This document shows, piece after piece, positions 46,950 to 55,973 of a stretch of 64,000 nucleotides of DNA. The DNA comes from Streptomyces sp. NBC_00457. Lineage in GTDB: Bacteria > Actinomycetota > Actinomycetes > Streptomycetales > Streptomycetaceae. The notes under the pieces are model-generated. The model saw only the letters and a list, made by a program, of their open reading frames with translations. It was not told where the DNA came from and ran no database searches. The stretch spans positions 372,001 through 436,000 of the forward strand of contig NZ_CP107905.1 of the NCBI RefSeq assembly GCF_036014015.1, written 5' to 3'. A program made the position numbers and the translations under genes. Position 1 is the stretch's first letter; every line of letters starts with the position of its first letter.

Positions 46950-47267
46950 GGCCGAACAGGCCGACCCCGCTGCCGGACTCCGCCTTGGCGGTCAGGCCAC
47001 GGCCACCACGACACGGACCTCGGCGTCTTCCTGCACCAGGACAGTGGCAACCACCTTGTCCACGCGCACCAGCACCTTCACCACATGGTTCAAGAGCTGG
47101 TGACCGAGGCAGCACGGGCCGGCGATGTCAGGGACGACATCCCGCCGACCGAGCTCACGCGCTATTGCCTCAGCGCCCTCGCCGCAGCACGAACCCTCCC
47201 GTCCGAGGCTGCCGTGCGGCGCCTGGTCACCGCCACCCTCGCCGGCATGCGCCCTCCACAGCGCTGA
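46950..47267 (+). pseudogene. C-terminal remnant of a TetR-family regulator
   Basis: The plus-strand frame ending at 47267 contains HLVHAHQHLHHMVQELVTEA, then IPPTELTRYCLSALAAARTL and EAAVRRLVTATLAGMRPPQR, the ligand-domain tail of a TetR regulator. No helix-turn-helix precedes it, and the upstream part of the frame overlaps the divergent monooxygenase gene in a non-coding way. Probably a decayed regulator. Confidence 0.55.
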
Positions 47268-47412
47268 GGTCTTCAGGAAACTCCCTTCTGCTGAACGCCT
47301 CTTGGCTCCACTACGTACTAAGGGCATCAGTAGATGACAGCCAGAGGACGATGCACGTCGACGTGCTCGCGAATACTCCGCGGGCGACTGCCGGTCGACG
47401 CGGAGGGCACCA

Positions 47413-48318
47413 ATGGGAAGTCCCGCTATGACCTGGACGCTGGCGGCGGTGGCCGCACTCGTGGCCGTCGTGAGTGCGGCCCGACTGGCCGCTGCCGACA
47501 GCGGCGAGGCCCGTTTCGCAGCCGGAGGCGACGTCCTCATGGCCGGCGGCATGGCCGCGATGTTCCTGCCCGCGACGGCCGCCAGTTTCGGGGACCACAG
47601 TCTGTGGTGGGTGACCGGGTTCACCGCCGTCGGCCTCGGCAGCGTGGCCCTGTCCGTACGCCACTCTCGGATGCACGGCTGGCGACACGGCCGCCGCTGG
47701 GCGCATCACATCATCGGCAGTGCCGCCATGGTCATCATGACGCTGGCCATGCCGGGCACCGAATCCGGGCCGGTGCTGGCTCTGGGCGGGCACTCGATGG
47801 CCGGCATGGGCGGACATGGGCACGGATCCAGCGGGACCCAGGCGCACGGGATGACGGGTATGGCCGGGGACGCGGAAGGCATGAGCCACTCCTCGGGGAT
47901 GACCGCACATGACATGACGGCCGGCGCCACCGAGAGCGCCGCGTCGGGAGGCTCGGCTTCTGTGTGGCGTGTCGTTCTTGTCGCGCTGGCCGTGTACTTC
48001 CTGCTCTCGATCGTCGCGTCCGTGTGGGCGCGGGTTCGCGGCACCGACCGGCGGGAGGGTGCGGGCCGCGGTGCGGGCAGGAGCCGCTGGGCGCGGCGGC
48101 TTCTCGCCCTGCCCGACACGATCGTGGTGTTCCTCGCCTCCCTGGCCGTCTCCGTCTGGGACATGGCCCGGTCGGGAGGGAACAAGCGCCGGGCACATGC
48201 GGCAGGGGGCAACCGGAGCCGCCGTCGCCCGCCGGGCACGTCACCGGGGGCGGCCCTGACGGCCCATATCGGCATGGGTAGCACGATGTGCGCCATGCTC
48301 GTCATGATGGCCGCCTGA
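47413..48318 (+). CDS. DUF5134-like Met/His-rich membrane protein
   Basis: 301 residues; GGAGGG lies six to seven bases before the ATG. About six membrane segments are visible (TWTLAAVAALVAVVSAARLA, VLMAGGMAAMFLPATAASFG, WRVVLVALAVYFLLSIVASV, LTAHIGMGSTMCAMLVMMAA). A central loop of ~60 residues is full of Met, His and Gly (HSMAGMGGHGHGSSGTQAHG, MTGMAGDAEGMSHSSGMTAH), typical of weak copper-binding segments. It fits the DUF5134 family. The upstream gap contains a GTACTAAG motif resembling one before other genes in this region. A role in copper handling is inferred from composition and neighbours. Confidence 0.82.
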   Translation: MGSPAMTWTLAAVAALVAVVSAARLAAADSGEARFAAGGDVLMAGGMAAMFLPATAASFGDHSLWWVTGFTAVGLGSVALSVRHSRMHGWRHGRRWAHHIIGSAAMVIMTLAMPGTESGPVLALGGHSMAGMGGHGHGSSGTQAHGMTGMAGDAEGMSHSSGMTAHDMTAGATESAASGGSASVWRVVLVALAVYFLLSIVASVWARVRGTDRREGAGRGAGRSRWARRLLALPDTIVVFLASLAVSVWDMARSGGNKRRAHAAGGNRSRRRPPGTSPGAALTAHIGMGSTMCAMLVMMAA

Positions 48319-48393
48319 CCGCCCGTCGCCGCCCCTCCTGCGTCACGCCGCTTTGAGTCCCGCCAGGCTCTTGAGGCTGCGGCGCTCGACCGA

Positions 48394-49260
48394 TCAGTGG
48401 CCGCCGCTCGACGTAACGGCCAGGCGCTTCTTGAATGTTGTTCCACCGTCCTTCGATTCGAAGACCCCGGTCTGAGTGGCGGCGAGGACGTGCTCGGCCG
48501 CGACAGCGGTGAGTGCCTGCGGCCGGCCGCCCGGCACAGTGGAGATCTTCTTCCACGTGATGCCGCCATCCGCACTGCCGTTCAGGCCGCCAGAGGTGTC
48601 GATGCCGTAGAGGGCGTCCTTCGTGCTCCAGGAGAGGAAGGCCATCACCGGCTTCTGCGCTTGAGCGAAGGTCTTCCCGCCGTCGCCGCTTCGAACGACT
48701 CCGTCCGCGGTCGTGGCCAGGATGACGCCGGGGTCCGTCGGGCTGACCGCTATGTCCAGGGCTTCGAGCCGGGCCCCGTCCTTCCAGGAAATGCCGTCCT
48801 TGGTCGTGCGGACCAGGCCGTTGGTGGAGTCGTAGCCGTAGACCGTGCTGTGGGCGAAGTCCAGAGCGTGGAAGTCGGACTCGCCGGACAAGGACAGGGA
48901 CTTCCAGGTCCTGCCCGCGTCGGCGCTCTTGATGAGCCCCTTGTTGCCGCCGGAGGCCGGGTGGCCGCTGGCGTAGAAGGTCTTCGCGCCGGCCACGGTG
49001 AAGCCCATGAAGTCGTCCTTGCTGTCGCCCACCAGGTCGGGCTCCCCCTTGGCATCGGGGGTGTAGACGCCTTCGTGGGTGGCGACGTAGAGGCGCTGGT
49101 CGGTGGGGTCCACACCGAGACCGTGGATGTGGCTCACTGTCGTCCCGGCAGCGGCGGACTTGTCGGTCGACTCCTTGCTTTCTCCACCGTCGGAGCAGGC
49201 GGCCAGAGTGAGGGTGAGAGCCAGGGCAGTGGCTGCCACGACAGCGGGGCGTTTGTTCAT
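48394..49260 (-). CDS. F510_1955-type propeller lipoprotein
   Basis: 288 residues from the ATG at 49260 (GAGGAATC upstream). Lipobox LTLAAC. The mature part begins VSHIHGLGVDPTDQRLYVAT and has repeated Asp-box-like blades (IKSADAGRTWKSLS, VRSGDGGKTFAQAQ, NGSADGGITWKKIS, FESKDGGTTFKKRL), the F510_1955 family of glycosylhydrolase-like propellers, often found beside DUF305 genes in copper-associated regions. It has its own promoter region because a hairpin terminator separates it from the DUF305 gene. The enzymatic role is unproven. Confidence 0.88.
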   Translation of the reverse strand: MNKRPAVVAATALALTLTLAACSDGGESKESTDKSAAAGTTVSHIHGLGVDPTDQRLYVATHEGVYTPDAKGEPDLVGDSKDDFMGFTVAGAKTFYASGHPASGGNKGLIKSADAGRTWKSLSLSGESDFHALDFAHSTVYGYDSTNGLVRTTKDGISWKDGARLEALDIAVSPTDPGVILATTADGVVRSGDGGKTFAQAQKPVMAFLSWSTKDALYGIDTSGGLNGSADGGITWKKISTVPGGRPQALTAVAAEHVLAATQTGVFESKDGGTTFKKRLAVTSSGGH

Positions 49261-49330
49261 GATTCCTCGGGGCGTAATGGTGCACCGGAACGGCGACGGC
49301 CGATCACGGTTTGGCGGGGCACAGGGAGAA

Positions 49331-49376
49331 GACCGCCCGGGCTCCTCGGGTGCGCGCCTCGGAGCCCTGGGCGGTC
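49331..49376 (-). terminator. Long hairpin terminator after the DUF305 gene
   Basis: A 15-bp stem GACCGCCCGGGCTCC / GGAGCCC(T)GGGCGGTC with one bulged T, 16 bp after the DUF305 stop on the minus strand. Confidence 0.82.
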
Positions 49377-49391
49377 AGTGGGTGGTGCGGA

Positions 49392-50054
49392 TCAGATCCG
49401 GTCGAGGATCTTCTCGAACTTCTCGACCTCGGCGGACTGGGTCTTCACGACGTCGGCGGCGAGCTTCTTGGCCGCGGCGTCACGACCGTTCTTCTGCTCG
49501 TCCTCCGCCATGGTGATCGCGCCCTCGTGGTGCTCGATCATCATCTCCGCGAACATCCGGTCGAATTCCGTGCCCTTGGCGGCCTCGAGCTTCTGCATGT
49601 CCTCCTCGGACATCATTCCGGACGTCCCGGATCCGTGGTCCATGCCGGGCATGCTCTCCTCGGCGGACGCCGGCTTGCCCCAGGCCTTCAGCCAGGACTT
49701 CATGGTCTGGATCTCGGGATCCTGGGCCTTCTCGATGTCCGCGGCCAAGGTCTTGATCTCCGCGTCGGAGGCCCGGCCGTCCGCGAGCTTGGCCATCTCC
49801 AGGGCCTGCTCGTGGTGCGGGATCATCATCTGCGCGAACATGACGTCCGCGTCGTTGAAGGCGCCGGGCGCCGGGGCGTCACCCGCCGTCGTCGGGGTGG
49901 ACGTGGCAGAGGCGGAGGTGCCGCTCCCGTGGTCCATGCCCTCCATGTCGTCCCCGCCGCAGGCGGCGAGCAGCAGCCCACCCGCCGCGACGGTGCTGAT
50001 GATCGCCATACGATGACGAAGACGGCGGTGCAGGACAGAGTTGTGGGCAGTCAT
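49392..50054 (-). CDS. DUF305 lipoprotein
   Basis: 220 residues from the ATG at 50054; frames reaching 50312 are unsupported. Lipobox LLLAAC. A short Met/His linker (EGMDHGSGTS) precedes the DUF305 core with its paired motifs MFAQMMIPHHEQALEMAKLA and MFAEMMIEHHEGAITMAEDE, whose HH and Met residues suggest metal (probably copper) binding; a second Met/His segment (ESMPGMDHGSG) lies between them. Lipid anchoring puts it outside the membrane. It neighbours other Met/His-rich proteins, supporting a copper-related role. Confidence 0.92.
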   Translation of the reverse strand: MTAHNSVLHRRLRHRMAIISTVAAGGLLLAACGGDDMEGMDHGSGTSASATSTPTTAGDAPAPGAFNDADVMFAQMMIPHHEQALEMAKLADGRASDAEIKTLAADIEKAQDPEIQTMKSWLKAWGKPASAEESMPGMDHGSGTSGMMSEEDMQKLEAAKGTEFDRMFAEMMIEHHEGAITMAEDEQKNGRDAAAKKLAADVVKTQSAEVEKFEKILDRI

Positions 50055-50146
50055 GTGCGAAATACCTCGTTCGATGAGTTCTGTCAGTGATTGTGGGGAT
50101 AGGCACGGCGTGCGCGGGCGTGACGCGGCCCGCGCTGCGGTCCGGC

Positions 50147-50647
50147 CTATATCCGCAGCACTGACAGCTGAACGAGGAGAGGTCTCGGGGGTGGTGGGCT
50201 GGGGCACAGCACGGCCATCGCCCGGGCGAGTAGCGCCGTCAGCTGCTCTTTGCGGCGCGATGCGGCGCACAGGAACAACCAGAGCAGCCAGCCGCTGAGC
50301 ACCGCCACGCACACGGACAGCACGTCCATGCTGATCGTGGGCTCGTCCACCGCGGCCGACGACGACGCCGGTGTCGCGGCCCCGTGGTCCGCCATCGCCT
50401 TGTCAGGCCCTGCGAATGTCCGGGTGTCGGCGGCCCCTTGGGCCATGCCGCCTTGGTGCGGGCCTACGACGGCATGGAGAGCGCCGGCCGTCGCCGAGCC
50501 CGAAGAGTGCTCCGGATGGCCCATCGTGTGCATGGCGAACACGCCGAATGTGAGCACGGCTACCAGCAGGAGGTACCCGAAGGCGCCACCCGCACGCAGC
50601 CGACCGCTCACACGCAACATGCCAGACATACTACTAAGCCGCTTCAT
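50147..50647 (-). CDS. DUF6153-like small membrane protein
   Basis: 166 residues from 50647; an ATG at 50629 (MSGMLRVSG) lies directly after a CTACTAAG motif and may be the true start. Two membrane segments (GYLLLVAVLTFGVFAMHTMG, LSVCVAVLSGWLLWLFLCAA) flank a His/Met/Ala-rich extracytoplasmic loop (MHTMGHPEHSSGS, HQGGMAQ). This matches the DUF6153 family commonly placed next to DUF305 genes. First of the minus-strand series DUF6153, DUF305, F510_1955. Confidence 0.75.
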   Translation of the reverse strand: MKRLSSMSGMLRVSGRLRAGGAFGYLLLVAVLTFGVFAMHTMGHPEHSSGSATAGALHAVVGPHQGGMAQGAADTRTFAGPDKAMADHGAATPASSSAAVDEPTISMDVLSVCVAVLSGWLLWLFLCAASRRKEQLTALLARAMAVLCPSPPPPRPLLVQLSVLRI

Positions 50648-50677
50648 AGAACGGCCACCGGACCGGGCCCGGCCGGC

Positions 50678-50870
50678 TCACGCCCATCGGCCGTCCCTCC
50701 TCGGGCCGCGATCTCCGTGCGCCACTGCGCCCATCCTCTGTTGATACTCGGCGGCATCGACGCGGCCATGCATCCGCAGGCCGACGAGCCACTGCTCTGC
50801 GGCGGCCAGGGCGGCCCGTCGCCCCCTCAGCCTCGCCAGGGGTGGACACCGCGATTCCTCCGGCGTGCGA
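50678..50870 (-). CDS. Possible small protein after nuoN
   Basis: The frame ending at 50678 reads RRAALAAAEQWLVGLRMHGR then VDAAEYQQRMGAVAHGDRGP, a plausible amphipathic helix-turn-helix segment like short SHOCT-type tails. No good start is visible (candidates near 50840-50870 are CTG or unsupported), and the alternative frame (50634-50849) looks worse. May be coupled to nuoN. Confidence 0.3.
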
Positions 50871-50879
50871 CTGGGCGCG

Positions 50880-52310
50880 TCATCGCGCGAGCGGTCCGCC
50901 CAGCATGTCCAGGACGGCCCCGCCCAGCAGCCCGAGTAGGACGGATCCGATCGCCGCCGCGTAGGCAACGACGGCAGCTGATCTTGACCGCGTACCCGGA
51001 TCACCCACGGCACCGTGTGAGAGAAACGCCGGGGCGATCCAGCGCAGGTAGTAGAAGAGTGAAGCCACCGTGTTGACGGCCGCGACGACCACGAGCCATG
51101 CGTAGCCGCCGTCGAAGGCCGCGCTGAAGGCTTCCAGCTTGCCGAGGAAGACGGCGGTCGGGGGCGTGCCCACCAGGCCCAGCAGGCAGACGACGAGCGA
51201 GGCCAGCAGGGCCGGTTGGGTCCGCGCCAGGCCCCGGTAATCGTCGATGGTGTGGGCTGCGGGGAGTGCGCAGACGACGGCGAAGGCGCCGAGGTTGGTC
51301 AGCGCGTATCCGGCCAGGTAGTACAGGAACGCCTCCTGGTCGAGGTCAGTGCGTCCGGCAACGGCCACCGGGAGCAGGAGATAGCCGACCTGGCTGATGG
51401 TGGAGTACGCGAGGAGCCGCTTGACGTCCTGTTGGAAGAAGGCCGCCAGGTTGCCCAGTGTCATCGAGGCCACCGAGAGCACGGCCACCAGGTCTGCCCA
51501 TGGCAGGTCGGCGTCCGCGAGCGGCACGGCGGCGAGTCGGTAGAACGCCGCCAGCGCGCCGATCTTGGGGATCGTGGTGAGGAAGGCGGCGACCGGCGCC
51601 GAGCTGCCCTGGACGGCGTCCGGCACCCAGAAGTGGCCGGGCACGCCGCCAGCCTTGAACAGGATACCGGCGAGCAGGGCGAGTGTGCCGACCGCCACCA
51701 ATCCGGCCGGTGCCTCGGCGAGTTCGGTGCGCAGCATGGGATACGCAGTGGCCCGCCCGGCGGCGAGCAGCACGGTGACGCCGACGAGCATCAGCACGCC
51801 GAGGAGCGCGCCGACGACGTAGAACTTCAGGGCCGCCTCGGTACCGGGGCCATCCTTGCGGAACCCGGCGAGCGCGTAGGCGGGCACGCTGGCCAGCAGG
51901 TAGCCGGCGGCGAGGAGGAGCAGGTCCTGGGATCCGGCCATCATCAGGGCGCCGGCGGAGGCGAGTTGGAGCAGGACGTAGAACTCGGTCTCGCGCGGGT
52001 CGGCGTACAGGCGCGGCATGGCGAGCGCGAGGACCAGCAGCGTGGCGCCGAGGATGACGATCCTGCTGGTGGCCGTGAGCGTGTCCAGGGCGAAGGACTC
52101 GCCGAAGGCCGTCTCCACGGGCTTGGTCGCGGCCATCGCGGCGGCCACGATCCCCGCGGTGCAGGCCGCTCCCGCCAGGGCCCCGGTCAGCCACTGGCGG
52201 CGGCGCGGCAGCCACGCCCCGAGCAGCAGACCGAGTACGGCGGAGGCGGCGAGCAGGACCTCGGGCAGGAGGTCGAGGGGGTTCTCGTTCATCCCGGTCA
52301 TCTCGTTCAT
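50880..52310 (-). CDS. nuoN: NADH-quinone oxidoreductase subunit N (alternative operon)
   Basis: 476 residues from the ATG at 52310, which overlaps the nuoM stop (ATGA). Fourteen or so membrane segments; proton-channel Lys-containing motifs are present (FKAGGVPGHFWVPDAVQGSS, FFQQDVKRLLAYSTISQVGY). Subunit N is one of three antiporter-like proton-pumping subunits of complex I. Last gene of a membrane-arm-only operon. Confidence 0.95.
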   Translation of the reverse strand: MNEMTGMNENPLDLLPEVLLAASAVLGLLLGAWLPRRRQWLTGALAGAACTAGIVAAAMAATKPVETAFGESFALDTLTATSRIVILGATLLVLALAMPRLYADPRETEFYVLLQLASAGALMMAGSQDLLLLAAGYLLASVPAYALAGFRKDGPGTEAALKFYVVGALLGVLMLVGVTVLLAAGRATAYPMLRTELAEAPAGLVAVGTLALLAGILFKAGGVPGHFWVPDAVQGSSAPVAAFLTTIPKIGALAAFYRLAAVPLADADLPWADLVAVLSVASMTLGNLAAFFQQDVKRLLAYSTISQVGYLLLPVAVAGRTDLDQEAFLYYLAGYALTNLGAFAVVCALPAAHTIDDYRGLARTQPALLASLVVCLLGLVGTPPTAVFLGKLEAFSAAFDGGYAWLVVVAAVNTVASLFYYLRWIAPAFLSHGAVGDPGTRSRSAAVVAYAAAIGSVLLGLLGGAVLDMLGGPLAR

Positions 52311-53824
52311 CGCGCGAGCAGCTCCAGCACGGTGCGCGAGGCGGGTTCGATGACGTCGAGGACGAACCTGGGAGCGAGGCCGAGGACGACGCCCAGGGCC
52401 AGCAGCGGGACGATCGCGAGCCCTTCGTGAACGCGGATGTCGGGGAACGGCCGGTCGGTACCCGGCGCGGCGACGGGCAGCCGCAGCGGACCGAGGAAGA
52501 CCTGTTGCAGGGCACGCAGGAACAGACCCGCGGTGAGCAGGATCCCCAGCACGGCCAGGCCCGTGGCGACCGGCTCCGGCCCCAAACTCCCGGTGAGGAT
52601 CTGAAACTCGGCGATGAAGCCGGAGAAGCCGGGCAGCCCGAGGGAGGCGAAGGCGGCGACGCCGGCCAGCGCGGCAAAGACGGGCGCCCGCCCGGCGACA
52701 CCCGAGTACGCGGACATCTCGTACGTCCGCCCACGCTCGTACAGCACGCCGGAGAGCAGGAACAGCGCCCCGGTCAGCAGCCCATGGCTGACCATCTGGA
52801 AGACGGACCCGGTGATGGCGAGTCGGCGGGCCTCCTCCTGCCCGGCGCCGACGGCACCTGCCGCGCCGATCGCAAGGATGATGTAGCCCATGTGGTTGAC
52901 GGAGGTGTAGGCGACCATCCGTTTGAAGTCGGTCTGGGCGAGGGCGACGAGCGCGCCGTACAGCACGGAGACCACGCCGACGACGACGAAGACGAGAGCG
53001 TAGTCCCGCCAGGCGTCGGGCAGGACGGGCATGGCGATGCGCAGGAAACCGTAGGTGCCCATCTTCAGCAGCACTCCGGCGAGGATCGCCGACCCGGCAG
53101 CCGGGGCGTCGGTGTGGGCGGGCGGCAGCCAGGTGTGGAAGGGCACGGTCGGGGTCTTGACCGCCAGTCCGACGGCGACGGCGAGGAGGACGAGGCCGCC
53201 GTATGTCCCGCGTCCGGCCAGTGGGTTGGCGTCGGTCAGTTCGACGATGTCGAAGGTGTGCGGGTCGGCGGCCAGGTACAGACCGATGAAGCCGAGCAGC
53301 AGGGCGAGGGAGCCGATGAAGGTGTAGAGGAAGAACTTCAGCGCGGCGCGGGCGGCGTCCTTGTGGCCCCACCCGGCGATGATGAAGTACATCGCCACGA
53401 TGGACAGGTCGAAGAAGACGAAGAACAGGATCAGGTCGAGGGCGACGAACAGGCCGAGGCATGTGGTCTGGAGGAAGAGGAACAGGGCCGCGAACTCCCT
53501 GGGCCGCCGGGTCTCGCGCCAGGCGTACGCGGCGCAGGCGAGGAACAGCACGCAGGTGACGGCCACCAGGGGCAGGGACAGGCCGTCGACTCCGACGTGG
53601 TAGCTGATGCCCGCGCTGGGGATCCAGCGGGCCTTGGTCTCGTACTGCATGCCGCCGTCGGCCCGGTATCCCGCCCAGACGATCACCGTCAGGACCAGCT
53701 CGGCAGCGGCGGTCGCTACCCAGGCCGTCAGGAACAGAGTGCGTGGCGCACTGCGCGGCACGCACAGCAGGAGGGCCGCCATGGCGGTCGGGAGCAGGAC
53801 GATGGCCGTGAGCACGGCGGTCAC
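52307..53824 (-). CDS. nuoM: NADH-quinone oxidoreductase subunit M (alternative operon)
   Basis: 505 residues from the GTG at 53824, overlapping the nuoL stop. Typical motifs: GVDGLSLPLVAVTCVLF, AVKTPTVPFHTWLPPAHTDA (channel Lys), TDFKRMVAYTSVNHMGYIIL, GLPGFSGFIAEF. An antiporter-like proton-pumping subunit. Frames running further upstream are nuoL shadows. Confidence 0.95.
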   Translation of the reverse strand: MTAVLTAIVLLPTAMAALLLCVPRSAPRTLFLTAWVATAAAELVLTVIVWAGYRADGGMQYETKARWIPSAGISYHVGVDGLSLPLVAVTCVLFLACAAYAWRETRRPREFAALFLFLQTTCLGLFVALDLILFFVFFDLSIVAMYFIIAGWGHKDAARAALKFFLYTFIGSLALLLGFIGLYLAADPHTFDIVELTDANPLAGRGTYGGLVLLAVAVGLAVKTPTVPFHTWLPPAHTDAPAAGSAILAGVLLKMGTYGFLRIAMPVLPDAWRDYALVFVVVGVVSVLYGALVALAQTDFKRMVAYTSVNHMGYIILAIGAAGAVGAGQEEARRLAITGSVFQMVSHGLLTGALFLLSGVLYERGRTYEMSAYSGVAGRAPVFAALAGVAAFASLGLPGFSGFIAEFQILTGSLGPEPVATGLAVLGILLTAGLFLRALQQVFLGPLRLPVAAPGTDRPFPDIRVHEGLAIVPLLALGVVLGLAPRFVLDVIEPASRTVLELLAR

Positions 53825-55671
53825 CTCACGAGGACGAGGACGACGGCGAGGACGGTGAAGGCGGCGACCGCCTGAGCGAGGTACTGATGCAACTGCCCGG
53901 TCTGCGGCCTGCGCGCCCAGCGGCCGAGCACGCGGGCACCGCCCGCCACGCCCTCCACGGTGCCGTCGACGAGCCGCTCGGCCTGGGCGTTGGTCCATTG
54001 GGCCAGCCGCACCGAGCCGCGGGCCGTGCCCTCGACGGCGCGGTCCAGCACCCGGTCGTCGAAGGCGGCGAGGGCGTGAGCGAGGCGCATGACCGGGCGT
54101 ACGAGGAGGACACGCGCCGCGTTTTCCAGGAGCAGCCAGTCCGAAACCCGGCCCGCGATCCGGCCGGGCAGAATGCGGAGTTGAGGGCCGCGGATCCAGA
54201 CCACGGCCGAGACGGCGACCGCGAGCACGCCAGACAGCGCGAACTCCCATACATACGGGGTTGGTTGCGCTCCGCCGCCGAGCGTCTGCTCGACCGCGTC
54301 CCGTACGGGCGGAAAGGATGTGACGGTCAGGGCGGCGCAGGCGATGGCAAGGGTCACGAGCGGCAGCCGGGTCGCATACGGCAGCGGCTCCCGACGGTCA
54401 CCCGTTGCAGGAGCGGGCTGCCAGACGAACCACAGCGCCTTCGCGCTGTAGACCGCGGAGATCACCGCACCTGCCAGCCCGACGACGTACAGCGCCGCGT
54501 TGTCCCCAAGGGCGCCGGCGAGGAGTACGTCCTTGGCCGCCCACAGCGCCAAGGGCGGGACCCCGGCCAGAGCCAGGGCCGCGACGCTGAAAGTGATCCC
54601 GGCCGTACGGTGCCGCCGGGCCGCACCCCGCAAGGCAGGCAGCGCCTTGCTGCCCAAGGTCGTCAGCCATGCGCCCGCCACGAGGAAGGCCAGGCTCTTC
54701 GCGGCGGCGTGCGCGATGAGTTGCAGGGTTCCGCCGGTGACCGCACCGGCTCCGGCGGCGAGCACCATGAAGCCGATCTGGGCGCAGGTCGAGGCGGCGA
54801 GCAACTGCTTGAGGTCGGTCTGCGCCACGGCGACCAGGCCGAGCACCACCGCCGTCACCGCACCCGTCCATGCCACGAGAGGCCCGCCCCAATCGGACTG
54901 CGCGAGCAGTGGCTCCAGCCGCAGCAGCAGATACGCCCCTGCCACCACCATGGTCGCCGAGTGCAGCAGGGCGGAGACCGGGCTCGGGCCCTGCATGGCC
55001 CTGGACAGCCAGAAGCTGAACGGCAGTTGGGCCGACTTGCCGAACGCGGCCGCAATGATGCCGACGGTGATGACCGCGGACCACGCGCCGGTCGCGTCCG
55101 GGAGCTCGTCGAGGGCGAGGGAACCGGCCTGCCCACTGGCCAGCGCCGCCCCGGCTGCGAGGTAGAGGCCGAGGTCGGCGGCGCGGGTGGTGAGGAAGGC
55201 CGTGTTGGCGGCATCGCCGCGCTCGGGGTCGCGCCACCAGTAACCGATCAGCGCCCAGGAGGTGGCGCCCATCACCTCCCACGCCATCAGCAGGACCGTC
55301 AGCGTGGTAGCGGTGACCGTCGTCAGCATCGCGCCGGCGAACAGCAGCATCAGTCCGAAGAAGCGGGCGCGTGCCTCCCCCGGTCCGATGTCGGCGACGC
55401 TGAACAAGAGGACGGCCGCGGTCACCACGGTGACGGTGACGACCATGAGGCCCGACAGCCCGTCGACCGCGAGCCCGGCGGGGAGCCCATCAAGCAGCGG
55501 CGCCTCGACCCGGGGATGCTCGAACGCCACCGCGACGGCGAGGCCGAGTGCGGCAACGGCCGTACCGACCGCGACCGTCGGGGCGTACCGGTCCGCCGGG
55601 CGGCCGATGACCGCGAGCACAGTCCCCACGGTCAGCGGCAGCGCGATGAGCGCCCACAGCAGCGCGCTCAC
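53821..55671 (-). CDS. nuoL: NADH-quinone oxidoreductase subunit L (alternative operon)
   Basis: 616 residues from the ATG at 55671, overlapping nuoK. The core has WALIGYWWRDPERGDAANTAFLTTRAADLG, FGKSAQLPFSFWLSRAMQGPSPVSALLHSATMV and AQTDLKQLLAASTCAQIGFM, with channel Lys residues retained. The C-terminus (amphipathic helix and final membrane segment) is present (RPVMRLAHALAAFDDRVLDR, YLAQAVAAFTVLAVVLVLVR). Confidence 0.95.
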   Translation of the reverse strand: MSALLWALIALPLTVGTVLAVIGRPADRYAPTVAVGTAVAALGLAVAVAFEHPRVEAPLLDGLPAGLAVDGLSGLMVVTVTVVTAAVLLFSVADIGPGEARARFFGLMLLFAGAMLTTVTATTLTVLLMAWEVMGATSWALIGYWWRDPERGDAANTAFLTTRAADLGLYLAAGAALASGQAGSLALDELPDATGAWSAVITVGIIAAAFGKSAQLPFSFWLSRAMQGPSPVSALLHSATMVVAGAYLLLRLEPLLAQSDWGGPLVAWTGAVTAVVLGLVAVAQTDLKQLLAASTCAQIGFMVLAAGAGAVTGGTLQLIAHAAAKSLAFLVAGAWLTTLGSKALPALRGAARRHRTAGITFSVAALALAGVPPLALWAAKDVLLAGALGDNAALYVVGLAGAVISAVYSAKALWFVWQPAPATGDRREPLPYATRLPLVTLAIACAALTVTSFPPVRDAVEQTLGGGAQPTPYVWEFALSGVLAVAVSAVVWIRGPQLRILPGRIAGRVSDWLLLENAARVLLVRPVMRLAHALAAFDDRVLDRAVEGTARGSVRLAQWTNAQAERLVDGTVEGVAGGARVLGRWARRPQTGQLHQYLAQAVAAFTVLAVVLVLVR

Positions 55672-55973
55672 TCCTTCAACTCCGCCGCCATGTCGGTCAT
55701 GTCGACCTCACGGGCCCGGAACAGCGCGGTGACCACGGCGAACCCGATCGCCATCTCCACCGCCATGACCGTGACCGCCAGGACGACCAGCACCTGCCCG
55801 TCGGCCGCCTCCGGCGCGATGTAGTGCCACACGGCCGCCGCGCCGACGATGATGCCGCCCAGCATCAGTTCCAGCCCCATCATCAGCATCACGATCGACT
55901 GCTGGGTGAGCGCGCCGAACAGGCCGATGCTGAACAGAGCCGCTGCGAGCAGCAGAAAGAGTTCCAGGCTCAT
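55668..55973 (-). CDS. nuoK: NADH-quinone oxidoreductase subunit K (alternative operon)
   Basis: 101 residues, three membrane helices. Conserved Glu residues of the proton path are present (MLMMGLELMLGG, VMAVEMAIGFAVV). Overlaps nuoJ upstream (ATGA) and nuoL downstream. Frames extending to 56195 are not real. Confidence 0.94.
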   Translation of the reverse strand: MSLELFLLLAAALFSIGLFGALTQQSIVMLMMGLELMLGGIIVGAAAVWHYIAPEAADGQVLVVLAVTVMAVEMAIGFAVVTALFRAREVDMTDMAAELKE

